A stretch of 64,000 nt of DNA, taken from NCBI GenBank assembly GCA_009760885.1, contig CM019691.1:32749814-32813813 (forward strand), read 5' to 3'. Shown here in pieces: positions 1 to 13,696 of the stretch. The notes beneath the pieces were generated by a model, which worked only from the letters and a program-made list of their open reading frames with translations, ran no database searches and had not been told where the DNA came from. The DNA comes from Achatina immaculata. Taxonomy: Eukaryota > Mollusca > Gastropoda > Stylommatophora > Achatinidae. Both the position numbers and the translations under genes were made by a program. Each line of letters starts with the position of its first letter. Positions within the stretch are counted from its first letter, which is position 1.

Positions 1-298
1 ACGTGATAGCAGAATGTTAAAAAAAACTTAAAACTAAAGTAGTAAACAGCTTTATTGGTTAACGAACATACAGTTGTAACGTTTCAGTTTACAACTTAAT
101 CATATAAAAACACACAGGACAAAGAAACAGTAAAAGAAGAGAAAATGCACAGTCACATCAGTAAGATAAATAAAAATGGAAAAACCTAACAGAAAAGAAT
201 GAATGGAAATGATCATGTGAAACCGCAAAATGAGTGGCATTAAATTTTGCTTATGTAGAAAAAAGTAATAACTTTTAGTCACATTCGGCAAATTACAA
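1..298. other. No gene recognised
   Basis: AT-rich sequence, presumed intron of ferroportin upstream of the first visible exon. I see no exon with ferroportin N-terminal text here. Confidence 0.5.
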
Positions 299-306
299 TC
301 ATCATT

Positions 307-341
<35 letters not shown>

Positions 342-342
342 T
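299..342. repeat. (CAT)n microsatellite
   Basis: Run of ATC/CAT triplets. It abuts the LINE-like stretch that follows and is read as that element's 3' tail. Confidence 0.85.
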
Positions 343-555
343 CCCTTGAGAGCATAGGCCACTGATAAAAGCACTCCAGTCATCCCTGTTCTTGGAATTA
401 TTCTCTGCTTCCTTTTATGTGTATCCCTTGTCTCTGAGCACTGTCATAATTTCTCTTCTCCGAGTAAGCCTAGGTCTTCCTCGTTTTCTATTCCCTTGAG
501 GATTCTGTGTCAGTGTCTGTCTTGCTATGCTGGCGTCGGGTTTTCTCAGAGTGTG
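343..555 (-). mobile_element. LINE 3'-end fragment (family D-like)
   Basis: Starting directly at the CAT repeat, the minus strand carries text typical of LINE C-terminal tails; the phrase CCTTGAGGATTCTGTGTCAG recurs near 22114. Low coding integrity. Confidence 0.4.
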
Positions 556-845
556 GAAATTACAACTTACTGTTTGTTATATTCTAGTAGAAATTACTCA
601 AGAATGCTAGAATATTTTACTGGCAAAATTGAAGACATTCAGTGTCAAATGATTGATAAACACATTACTTATTAGGGTGTTCTTCGTGTTATTTTTCATC
701 AGTACATCAGCAACTCACGTAAACTGTGTTCTAGTGTGTCTCATTTTGCTGTCAGGTTTTGTTTTCGTTTCAAGAGATAATCTTGTGTGGCGTCTCGCTA
801 AATCTATTTTGATTTCTAATGTTTTTTTTTCAACCAGTCGACCAG

Positions 846-997
846 GATGTGGGCGTTTTCCATGGGCTTGTTTCTAATATCTGTATCCCCGAAGTCTCTG
901 CAACTGAGCGGCACGTACGGCTTAAGCTTAGGAGCTGGCCTGCTTCTGTTCGGTTCAATTATAGGGGACTGGATAGACAAGACGCCAAGGCTTAAAG
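846..997 (+). CDS. SLC40A1: Ferroportin exon (TM1 end to TM2)
   Basis: The exon encodes MWAFSMGLFLI through GAGLLLFGSIIGDWID to PRLK, matching the end of TM1 and TM2 of ferroportins. The donor is G|GTATGAG. Two AG acceptors lie 8 bases apart (ending 837 and 845). The second leaves a split Arg codon before Met-Trp, which agrees with the conserved RMW of the family; the first would add Ser-Thr and use AGG for Arg. Confidence 0.9.
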
Positions 998-1374
998 GTA
1001 TGAGTAGTTCATCTTTAGCATTCATTTTGTTTGATGGGTTTTGTTCCACTTTGTCAACTGTCCGCGTTCTTTGTTTGCATGCAGACTTGTACAAATACAT
1101 CTCAGCCTTTTCTCTTACCGATTTTCATCTCCACTTGATGCACACGATCCTTAATTTAAGAAACAAACGAACACAAACAAACAAAAAAACTCTTGCAACT
1201 CGGATGGCCTCTTAAAGTTGTCCAGAAATATATATGTGTGTGTGTGTTGTTTTTTTTTCCCAATGATTTCGTTTATCTCATTCACATCCCTGTCTCTTTA
1301 CTTGCTCCTGTGTATGTGCTTTGGCCTAATCAGTCGCTGTAGGTGCAATGAGGAAACTGCTTCTTAATTATTAT

Positions 1375-1413
<39 letters not shown>

Positions 1414-2543
1414 CCTTAAGTGCCCAGGGCACGTGGGGCTTCCGCAAGGGTTTTCCACAAATGCCTGTCCTTTGTATTTTTTTCTGCTCTTGCCCAGGCG
1501 AGTCCTCTATTGCTCAACATCCTCTCTGTTGTTCTTCTCCATGTCTCTTTTGGTCTACCCTTACTTCTGTTCCCCTGTGGTGTCCATCTTTGTGCTATTT
1601 TTGGTAGTGAGTTGTCAGTCATTCGGAGCACATGTCCCAACCATCGCCAGCGTCTTTCCTTAATAATTGCTGTCAGTGGCTTCATCTGCATTCCTACCAA
1701 CAAGATGTTATTTCTTATGGTGTTTGGTCAATATATTTTTCTAATTCTTCGTAAACATTTAGTCTGGAAAGAATTCAACTTGTTTTCTATGGTTTTTGGT
1801 GATTTTCCAGCATTCACTTCCACAGAACAGTACACTTAGAACATTACTCTTAAATATCCTGATTTTCGTATTCATGTTTAGTTTTTTTTAGATTCCCGTA
1901 TAGTCTGCAGCCTGGTTTGCTCTAGACATACTAGGAATACAAGAAGCAAGATGGACAGGACAAGGCAGAAGGAAATTAACAACACAGCACACAGAGGATA
2001 CAATAATAATTTTTATTATTGCTTTATAATTCCAAAGATTAGACCACATTCTGATGTAGTGCTAATGCAAACTATTTATCAGTAAGAATTAGAGCTTATA
2101 AGAGATAAACTGCCTGAAAGATGGCGTTATTTTAACTTTACATATTTTCGGCGAGATTATCAATCTCATCAAGGGATTTTATTCCTACTAAACTGGCCTC
2201 TCTTAACAATGCCCTTTTTAGAGTTTCACGTGGTGGACCTCTTTTTCTTCGGCCTTTTGTGTTCCACTTGATAGCTTGCTTCGGGATTCTCTTTTTTCTT
2301 CTCATCACATGACATATGTCCATCTTCTTTTCCTGATCACCCATGAGACAGGTTGTTGTTTTCTCATCTGTCTTATCTCTGCGTTGTTATTGAATTCGTT
2401 CCACTTTATACCGAGCACTTTTCTTAGGCATTTGTTTTCGAAAGAGTCTAATTTCTTGTTTATGTCTTTAGTTGTTTTCCAGCTTTCACATGCATAAATG
2501 AGGGTGAATATTACACTTGAATAATCTTAACTTGGTTTGTGTT

Positions 2544-2585
<42 letters not shown>

Positions 2586-5500
2586 GAGAAAATACTTTTC
2601 TTACCTCTTACCTCCCCCTCTCTTTCCTTTTTTGCCTGTTTAGCGTAAAAGATTGCCCGATAAGTCTTCACCTTCTGTTTTGCAAACCTTTATTTTTTTC
2701 TAACTCATTCTTTTACTTACGAGTCTGTGCTCTCTGCAAGTCAACCACATTAGTCTTGACCAGACTGGGAGTAAATAACAGTGATTTGTTTGAGACTTGG
2801 GGTATAGAACAGTGATTTATTTGAGGCTCGAAGTAGGTAACAGTGATTTGTTTGACACTCTGGGTAGATAACAGTAATTTATTTGAGGCTCGAAGTAGGC
2901 AACAGTGATTTGTTTGAGTCTTGGGGTAGATAACAGTGATTTATTTTAGGCTCGAAGTAGGTAAGAGTGATTTGTTTAAGACTGGGAATTAGATCCAAGA
3001 GCGTGGCTTTTCAGTAACTTTCATTACTCACTACGTGCATTATGTTGAACCAAATGCATTTGCCAGTGTGAAGAAGTGTACACGCTTGTTACTACTATCT
3101 AATACTATAATCAAGTCCTTCGCGACAAGTCTCCAGATGTAAGTCATCATTAACTTTAAGTCGCGAGTCCAGTTCGAGTCGCTGCTCTTCATTTCTCGAG
3201 TCGAGTCAAATGTGAGTCTTAAAAGTGACTCGAGAGGGAGTTTGATCAACTCAGATCTTGAACTCTGTTAGGAGCACAATGAAGAAGTTTAATATGGTCT
3301 GTGTAAGTGTGGTTTTATCAGCCTCAGAAAGTGTATCTCTAATACGGTCAGTGTAATCCACTTTCATCTAAAAAAAAACAAATGTTTAATAAAACAACAT
3401 TGCTTTCGAGTTACAGTTACTTACCACAGAATCTCTTTATTTAAATCTTAAATTTTCTGAAACCTCTGCAGCTGCTACCGTGTCCATGGTTCTCATGAAC
3501 ATTCTAGTTGCCATCTGCGCATGCGTCGTTCTCGCTCTTTTAATAATGCTTTCTGAGATGGATGCAATCGCTGATTGGCTGCGGTACTTGATGTACTTCA
3601 TCATTGTCGGTCTCTCCGTGTCCTCACGTTTGTTGAAAGAAGCACGCATCATCATTGTGGAGAGGGACTGGATTGTGGAGATGTGCTCTAAGGATGAGCA
3701 TCAACTGGCAGGTACGATAATGTCTGTGTTAATATGGGAGAATACTCTGGTGCTTATGCATTTGTATTATATTGCTCCCCCCTCCTTTTTTTTCCTAAAT
3801 ATGAGGCACACAATCATGCACTTTTTTATCGGCAGTTGCATGAACATTTATTGCTTCTTTCTTTTTGTAGCCTACCGAAAGCATTCTTTTCTGACTAGAA
3901 GTTACCACTGATCGACATATCGACACTGATTGATAAAGCACGTTGTAAACCTTATATAAGGCCTGTGCGTCATCGCTTACATACAAGCTTTCAGCAGAGT
4001 GCAGCACTAAGCTGGTCTAATGCTTTGAAAGCTACCATAGGTTGTAAGGACTTGAGAATATTTGAATGCTGTTTATTGGGATCAACGTGCAACACTTGAC
4101 TGCGAACGACGGATCTAATGAAACAGGGCATGTCGCATGGCCTCTTCTTCTTACTATTATTCGATAAAAAACACGGGGCAGAGCAAGTTGGAGGACAGTT
4201 GCAGCTATTCTGGTGATGAATAGCAAGAGAGAAACGATCACAATACCAGACACTGTAGAAGTATCAAAGGTCAATTTCATACAGGTGGGAAGACACCGAT
4301 AAACGAGATATTTTTCTTAGCAGTGGGGAAAAGAACGTTACATTTCTGTATATACATACATCTAGTCAGTATTACTTTATGCTTAGACACTTGGACAGTA
4401 AACAAACGGATGAAACAGAAATTGAAAACAAAAGAAGTGTAGTTCTGGAGAAAGTTGCAAAAAAAAGCATCATAAACGCCATGACAAGGAATGAAGAAGT
4501 CCACGCAGAAGATAACAGAACATCACTAGCTAGTAAGATCTAGGGCAATCAGAAATTCTAGACACGTCATAAAACGACAGGTTACCGCTTGAAACTCTTG
4601 GCAACAAGAAAACCAGCGATATCGAGATGGTAATATCTAGACATGCTGGCTAAGTGGTAAAGAAAAACACAAACATTGGATCTGCTTAGGAAAACTAAGG
4701 AGCTTACAAAATGGAGACAAATGACTGCCATAATTTCTTAGCATGGCACACAGTGACGCCGAAACTGTTCACTATACTTATGTATTAGTCATCATAATTT
4801 ACATCCATATTACAGTTAATAGTGTCAGTTAAAACAGAATGCAACCTGTGAAAGCTATTGATATAACCCATGGCTTCTTTTCTCGGAAGTGATGACGTCA
4901 TCGTTCCGTCGAATTGACCTCCTGACGAAGATTCTTGCCCCGATTGTCACCGGGCAGATTATGACCTTTGCCGGACTAAAAATAGGATGTGGTTTGGTAG
5001 CCGTGTGGAGCCTTGTCTCATTGGCGGTTGAATACTATCTCATAAGACGAGTATACAATATAGTTCCTGCGCTTCATGCTGTGAAGTCTGCAGCAGGTTA
5101 TTCAGGCAAGTGCAGTTGTTAATCATCATCATTATCATCTATGACGAAAAAGTTCATATCTATCCGCCTTGTGTTTTGTGTTACCATCAATGTCTTGGGT
5201 TGTTTATATAATTGTCGATAATTTTTCTCAATAAACGAGCCTATAAAAGGATTTACAACAGTGGTTCTCAAAGTCCCAGGTCCCTATCCTCTCTTTTCAA
5301 GCTAGCCTGCCCTCTTCCCCACCCTCCCCCCCACACACACACACGTATCTTCCCTTATGTCATTAAAACATAATTTAAACACTCCTGCCGAAGCCTTCAC
5401 TAGTATAAAAAAAAATAAAGTTCCTCCACATAGACTTGAAATTCTTCCACAAAGATTTGAATTTCATCCACTTAGACTTGAAATTCCCCCTATTAGACTT

Positions 5501-8500
5501 TAACTTCCTTCAAGTAGACTTGAAATTCCTCTACTTAGACTTGAAATTCATCCTTTTAAACTAGAAATTCCTCTACTTAGACTTGAAATTCATCCTTTTA
5601 AACTAGAAATTCCTCTACTTAGACTTGAAATTCATCCTTTTAAACTAGAAATTCCTCATCTTAGACTTGAAATTCCTCCATCAGGGAGAAATCTCCCTCC
5701 TTATTCGAGAATCACTGATTTAAAGTCATTATTGTAGCGTTGTTTCGTTACTTCTTTGCTTCTTCTGTGTCAAAAAAAAAAAAACAAAAAAAAAAAAACA
5801 AACATCAGCATTGCCCCGATTGTTCAGAAAAACAGGCAGTGCACAAAGAGGCATTTTCAACGCTGTTGTCAGACTTATAAAACAGTAGATCGAGATGGTG
5901 TAGAATTATTCAAAGAAATTCATAACGACAACATTCAATATCTGACACAGAGAAACTTTTCTGATACTGAACATATTCACCTTAGCACACTACAGAAACA
6001 AAAAAACAAAACAAAAAAAAACAGACGAAATAATTCTTTTATTCTTTTCTTTTTCACCTGTTTACACTTGATTTTTAACTCGTTGATTCTCTTATCCCTG
6101 CGTTCTTTATGATAAGCTAAATGAAATTGTTTACAGAATATGAGTGTTGAGAACTACAGAGTCATTTTATGATACACCTCTATTACAGGTGCTTATAAAG
6201 CACAAGCCACTCTTGACGAAGGTTCAGGCTTCATATCAGACAACAACAAATCAGAAGAGACAGGAGAAAACAATGAGGTCAGATTTAATATTGTATGTAC
6301 CACAGTAATGGGGTTGACAGGGAGTTCCAAAACAGTCTACTAAACTAAGGATAAATTCCTCTTCCTTTGTGTGCAAATATTGAAGAAGGCTGGCTAGTAA
6401 AGAAGATTAAAGAGAGAAAAACTTAAATATTCTGGACACATTAAATGTCATGTTAATCTAGAGAAGACAATCTTGGAAGGGTACATCTGATAATCTGCAA
6501 ATGGATGCATCAGCAGCAGGGCATCTTGCTTACAACCGAGAGGCCTACAGGAGAGCTGTTAGGGAGGCAAAGTTTTGTAAGGGGCATGCAAATAAGACTG
6601 ACTGACCTTTGTGTTCATGTTCATTCTCTGTGCACTTTGGCGTAGTCTCGTGAACATGGGGATGATTTTTCTGTGAAAATATTTTTTTGTTTTTGTTAAT
6701 GCACTGACAACCAAAGAGTTTCTGTTTTTCAGATGTTGATTTCTTAACATCAGTGTGTCAGTTACAGTTTTTACAGCTGGGTTGATTGGAGTGTGGCTGT
6801 AGCAGGAGTACAAACCACTGCTTCGGCATGACCAGCAGTTTACTATATGTTGTGTAAGTATTACAATGCTAATGTCGCGTGGCAAATAGTGTATCATATA
6901 ATTAATATGAGACACATAAATCAGATGCCATTTTTCAGTCCGTAGGTGCCACTCATAGGAGGAGAGGTTTTCATCGTTAACGGATTGAGCAGAGGTTTTC
7001 ATCGTTAACGGATTGAGCAGAGGTTTGCATCGTTAAAGGATTGAGGAGGGGTTTGCACCGTGAAAGGATTTAGCATGGGCTTGCATGCTAAAGGACTGAG
7101 CAGATGCTTGCATCGTTAAAGGACTGAGCAAGGGTTTTAATCGTTAAAGGACTGAGCAAGGGTTTTAATCGTTAAAGGACTGAGCAAGGGTTTTAATCGT
7201 TAAAGGACTGAGCAAGGGTTTTAATCGTTAAAAGACTGAGCAAGGGTTTTAATCGTTAAAGGATTGAGCAGGGGTTTGAATTGTTAAAGGATTGAGGAGG
7301 GGTTTACAGCGTTAAAGGATGATCTTGTCAACCAGTGTATACAATTCAATTTTTTTTTCTTTACTGTAACGAGATCTATTGTCAAAGGAGTGTCCAATTT
7401 TAAATTAATCGTTAAAAGTAAAAGAATTCGTCGGTCATAAAAATCGCTTACTGAATATATTTTAGTTTCTGCTATTGCTAAATCATGCACTCCTCATTGT
7501 CGCCATACTTAAGACCTTAATTCAGAATGACCCATGGTTGTTTAATCAGCCCACGAAAACAGTATGCAGCCCGATAAGAAAATTGTTCAATGCATACAGC
7601 CTTCTGCCGAAAATGACTGTTGCACACATTGCTGGTTGTTTCTTATTCCCTTTCTTTCTCCTTAGAACTGCGAGCTTGAGTTCTTTGTGACTGATACGGT
7701 GCAGATGTCGAGGCACAGCATCGTGTTGGCATGGGACCGGATTGTGGCGGCTGTTTTTGGTTTTTTTGTTTTCGGTCTCTGAATGGAGGTACAAAGCACA
7801 TGAGTGTGTAATAACTCTATAACAGGCTCCATCCACCATGTAGACTATGAAGATCCTTGCCCTGTTAGCCAGCTAGGCATGTTACGGGGGGGGGGATACT
7901 AACGGAGTAGTGGGACAGGGTCTTGGTTAGCTATTGTTCGCCAACCCTGACGCTAGCATGTCAGCTATGGATCATTGATTACCAGCTGGACAGAGATTAC
8001 TTATTGCATTCTTCTCTCAAACCAACAGGTCGGCAAGTATGTCTTTAGATACTTCTCCCAGCGTTATATTTTAAGGGAAATGTAGAGACATAAGAGAAAT
8101 GATGAAAGATAAGAGAAGTGACAACTGCGGCAAAGCTGATTCTAGTAATAAAAGTAGACAGAGATGTATGATTCAGTTTCACAAAAAAATATAGAAAGAA
8201 TGAGAGTGGGCAGAAACAAGAATAGCAGAAAATAAGATGCAGCACGTTTAAATTAATGTTTTTGCTGAAATATTGGTTTGTTGTATGTTCGTCATTTATA
8301 CGTACTTATCTTATTTTCTGCCATTCATGTTCCTGCCCGCGCTGTCCTCACTATGTGTTTTTGTAAAGCTGAACCATACATCTCTGTCTAGCTTTAATTA
8401 TGGAGATGTATAACGATTTGATAAATTCTAAAGTGTAAGTAAAATGTTGTGTAATTCCAACATTTTCAGGCAGACAAGGTTGAACCCTCGGATACAGTTG

Positions 8501-8684
8501 GCGTCAACAAGAACGCTGTTCACAGTATTCACCGTCGCTGTCTGACGTCCGTTCTCATTTTGTATCGAGGGCTGAAAACGTTCTTCAGTTACCCAACAAA
8601 ATGGTCCGGCCTGGCTTACGCGTGTCTGTATCTGACGGTGCTTACTCTTGGTGGTGGTGTCACTGTTGGTGAGAACAGCCATTC

Positions 8685-8726
<42 letters not shown>

Positions 8727-8978
8727 GTGGCGGATTTCCATCAGGCAGAACAGGCCTAGGAGCCCGGTGTCAAGGGGGAAAACTCCGTAATTGTGATTTT
8801 TTTGTTTTGTTTTATGAATCTCATCAGGAAAAGATGAGTATAAGTCCAGGACGGTCTTAACGCATGGACACACTGGACAGGGGGGCCCCATGATTCAAAT
8901 ATTGTCAGTGTAACTCTTCTTTGTGTGAAATAGTGACTAGTTTGAGAAGGGTGGGAAAACATAGCCCTGTATATACGC

Positions 8979-9019
<41 letters not shown>

Positions 9020-12000
9020 GGGTGGGGGAGCCACAATGCATTGCTTTGCCTAGAGCCTACAGTGATGCTATACATCATAATGGGCTGAGACCCTTACTAC
9101 GTTTAGCCTAGGACCTGGGTTTTGTCCGCAACTGCGCCATCAATGTCATCACCATTTGCTTTTTCTCAGTAAAATAAATGGAAAAATTCGTTGCTCCATC
9201 TGCTCAAGTTAGTTATTTATAGTTTGTTTTTTAAAATTAAACTCTTCTTCATACTGTTTTATTCTTTACGTAGTTAGGGGGACAGGACAGGCTGAATTGA
9301 TAGGGACGAGGTCTCTCGGCCAAGCCTTCGACGTAGGGAAGAGATCAAACGACACTCGTCACCTCCCATTTATTAGGTTTTTGCTAGTGCTACGGAGTTC
9401 GCACACTGTATTGAGATCCTCCTTCACGGAAGGAAATCAGAGCACTTCCGGGTTTATCCCATGCACAGTGATGATAGCCTTTCAACACTTCACTGCTCAC
9501 TGTACGTAGTTTGGGCGTCCACTTCTCCAAGTGAATTCCATTGCATCTGAATGACTTATTCTCAGAACAAGACAGGCAGTCTGGAATAACGTGAGTAATC
9601 TTTCATCTGAGACAAAAGCTGAGGGAATCGTGCCACCGCATGTAGAGCTGAGCTATCAAGGCCAGCGAACTAAATTTGATGAAGACGTTCAATAACTCTA
9701 CATGGTGATCCTGGAAACAGACTCGTGTTGACCGGCAGAATAAGGACTGCAATGTTCCTTACCGCAGCGGAGTTTCATGAGAACCTCTCTTCTCGGGTAA
9801 ATTCATGGAAGTTAAGAAAATCATGGCAGGGCAATTCTAGCTCTTCATGATGAACCTGGTTTCATGATTTGCTTCAGATTATCACCTGCACATAACCTAA
9901 CAGGCAGTTACAAGGAGGCCATGAAAAAACTGACCTTCAGCAAGCTTTTATACATCTGAACAACTGCAAATTAGAGCTTTCTTATGTCCCTTTTTATGCT
10001 TTCCTTTCTTTGACACTTTCACTCATATCAAGAGTTAATCACTGTCCGGTTTTCAAGTCATTTAAATAAAACACAGAGAATTTCACGTTTATAAAGGTCA
10101 AGTTTCATGTATTTACTATTATTTTAAATGTGTAACTTTTAATTTTAAGAAATGTTTATCTGAAAAAGTTTATTTTTCAGAAAGTGTGTATACACTTTTT
10201 TCTTTAAATTTCAGTAATGCTTGATGAGTTATTAATCAATGATTTGACAAATACTTTGACATGACATAAATAGTGCTCGGATAGCTAGTTTATCAGTTTG
10301 ACCTGTAATGTAACTCAGTAAGTTTGTAAATTTTCACTTCATCATCAAAAGCTACATAACTCAGTAACTTTACATATTTGTTAATCAGCCTTAAATATTA
10401 AATGTAAATTTCACATAAAATAACGAACTATTTCAGTTTTGAAAATGTATCACTTGATGTTAAATCTATTTAACTGTTTTGTAAAATTGTCGTTTTAAAT
10501 CAAATGCTGCTTAAAAAAATCATTTTGCATTTATATTTGTCAAAAGAAAAAAAAATTTAAAAATCCACAGAAAGTACTGCAAAGTCCAATGTGAGAAAAA
10601 ATGGGAGATAATTCATACTAGGATTAGATTGCTGAAGACATTGATCATTTTCATTATAATTTTAATTTATACTTCCAAACAGCATATTACCAATAATTCA
10701 TCCATTAATGATCAAGTCATTTTTCTAAAACAGGCTTTGCAACAACACAGGGTCTTAGTGGATCAATCCTGGGCATACTGACGGGTGTGGGTGCAGGTTT
10801 TGGGACAATTGCCACTTTTACTTATCCATATATTGTAAAGAGACTGGGGCTGCCTGCCACAGGAGTGCTGGCTCTTGGATTACAAGTAAGTTTAGCATTA
10901 AATAAGTCATGGCAGATCATTCTTATGAACATATACAATGAGATACTGCATAGTAAGTATGTATATAGTATATGTTATTAAAGGTAAGGAGAACAAATGA
11001 ACGAACAAACGAACTAATAAACATACTTTATTTTCAAAGGGTTAAGAATTGGGCATGCAGGCCCGTCTGACATTCTGCCCTTCATCATGCAGCTTTCACG
11101 CAGTCACAGTCATTCAGCATTTGTTAATGAGCATAATAATCATGAAGACACATTAAATGATTACATAAATAAATAGTAAACTTATCTTATGTCCATACAC
11201 TCTACACTGATTTATGCAACAGCAAGAAATAAACTTGAATTCTTACATTCATTCAAAACTAACAAATTTATAGAAAAACAATATTTAAAAAATTTACAAC
11301 AATCAAGCCATACTTTAAACTACTTTAAACTATGCTTAGGGAGCATATAGTCCATATCAAACAGATGTTGACAAAGTTTAAAGTTATAAGAACGAATATT
11401 ACTTATAAGTTTTACATGAATTGGTAGGGCATTCCAAAGGTGTGCAGCTGAGTAAGAGAAGCCAAGAAGAGGACCAAGAATAGATCCCTGTGAAATGCCA
11501 TTATCAACCACAGATGAACTTGACTTGAGTTTTTTGAGGGAAACTACCTGTTGTCTGTTGGAAAGAAAAGATGTAATAAATTTTGTCAAGTCAGGGTGTA
11601 ATCTATAAGTCTCAAGCTTTCTTACTAAGATTTCATGATCAGTCATGTCAAATGCTTTTTTAAAGTCAACAAAGACAGCACCACATAATTTTTCATTATT
11701 TATATTTGATAACCAATATTCTGTTATTTTTGTGAGACCTGTGTGGCAGGAATGTTTTGGCCTAAAACCTGACTGACAGTCAACAATCAAATCATTTTCT
11801 TGCATGTGTTGTAATGTTGTTTTTTGTATGTGTTTTTATAGGGGTTTTGACAAAGTTGATAGAATGGAAATTGGTCTATAGCTTGAGGGATTTTGTTCCA
11901 AACCAGATTTAAAAAGGGGATATATTTTTACAATTTTAAAAGCCTGAGGAAAATGGCAATGTGCAATGCATTGATTGTAAATGTATGTTAGTGTATCTGT

Positions 12001-13654
12001 AATTACTGGGACTGAATAGCGTAATATCTTGTTGCTGATTTTATCAAGTCCTGCTGAGAAATGTAGGGCTGTTATGCAATAGAAAACTTAAGGGACATCA
12101 AGTTAGTTCCAATATTTTCCTGGATCAGTTAGCATACCAGTAAGTCTTCTTCTTCTTCTTCGTTCGCATTGTCTGTCTATATCTGCAGTCCTGTCTCTTG
12201 GATAAATTTCACTGTTTTTTGTAACTCATGTATGGAACCGTAGAGCTTATCTTCTTTAGTGGTTTCACTGGGCCAGCAATTATTTCTCAGTGTCTCGTAG
12301 TTGATGCAGTTCTGAAGGATATGTTCCACAGTTTGGGGCACCTGGGCACATGTACATAGATTAGTAGTACCAACCTTAAACTTTGTATACATATGACTTC
12401 GGAGTCGGCTGTGTCCTGTTCGGAGACGGAAGATGGTGACTTGTTCCTTTCTGTTTATATACCAGTAAGTGATGTGGTCAGTATAACACCTGGCCATCTT
12501 TACTTTCCCTGGCAAAAAATGAGCAAGGTACCTATTTCTACAGTTAAGTGCATGCACCGATGTGTTCTGTATTTACATGCAAGCACACTTGTTTGTTTGC
12601 ATGTGTAATGATAGGTCATGAGACAAACATAAAACTACTTTTGCATTAGTAGACAAAATGGACTTCAATTGTAATTACTTGCTGCTATGTGCAAACTAGC
12701 TTTGATAAAATGTGCTTTGAACACATTTAAGACAGTGAACCTGGAACAAAGAATGAGCAGTGTGAGCCATGTTTTTGGTTAGTGACTATGAAATCAGTTG
12801 CAATTCTATAATTAAAGTGTAAAGTAGCAGTGCATGGTTGCTATAGCAACAAGTGTGTGAATGATGTTGAAAGTCCGGAAGATGTAGGTTATGTAGTATT
12901 GATACACCCAGTGATTGTGAGAGATTTTTCAAAACCAGTACAAATGTACATGTCTTTCCTCGTGCATGAAGTACTCTTTGAAATACTGGTTTTGTCAATA
13001 CAACATTCAGTACCTTATACTTTTTTTTTATGCAAAAATAAACACACTTTACAAACATTACTGAGAATTCAGTGATTGTATGGATTTTTAAAAATCTTAT
13101 TTATGGTAGGATGTAACATTCACAAAATGCTGACATGCTGAACCAAAGTAAGAACTGGCTGATTCTTATCCTCCTAAAAAATTGAGCATTATCATTCCTG
13201 CTGGCTTGATTATCCTTCAACTGATTTTGCTGGTTGTTTTTTTTATAGATTTTGTATAATGTAAACCAGTTACAGTAACTGACAACCTCAAAAAGTTCTG
13301 GGTTTTCTTTTTTTTTTTTTTTTAATCGGTAATTTACTGGTAATTACAGGTTAATGCGAACACTGGATACACCTAAACTGAACCATGCCCTTCAAATAGT
13401 GATTTGGACAGCAGTTGTGGAGGTTAAATTCATCATAATGGAAAACCATTGTTTTGCAGTTGATTGTGAAGTTGCATAATTGAACATAAAGTGAAATGTA
13501 AACATTTTACATTTTTTATATGCAAAAGATTTTCATTTCTGAGTAATTTAGCAACAGTAAGCAAGTAGTATATACAGGATTATTCATAAGTCTGTGAAAC
13601 ATTTAAAAAATGTGCAAGAAGTAAACTACTTAAGGGATCATAACTATTCTTACA

Positions 13655-13696
<42 letters not shown>

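Noticed and set aside
9283..9900. Possible degraded coding element
   Set aside because: GC-richer than its surroundings but no frame, motif or repeat partner in the window.
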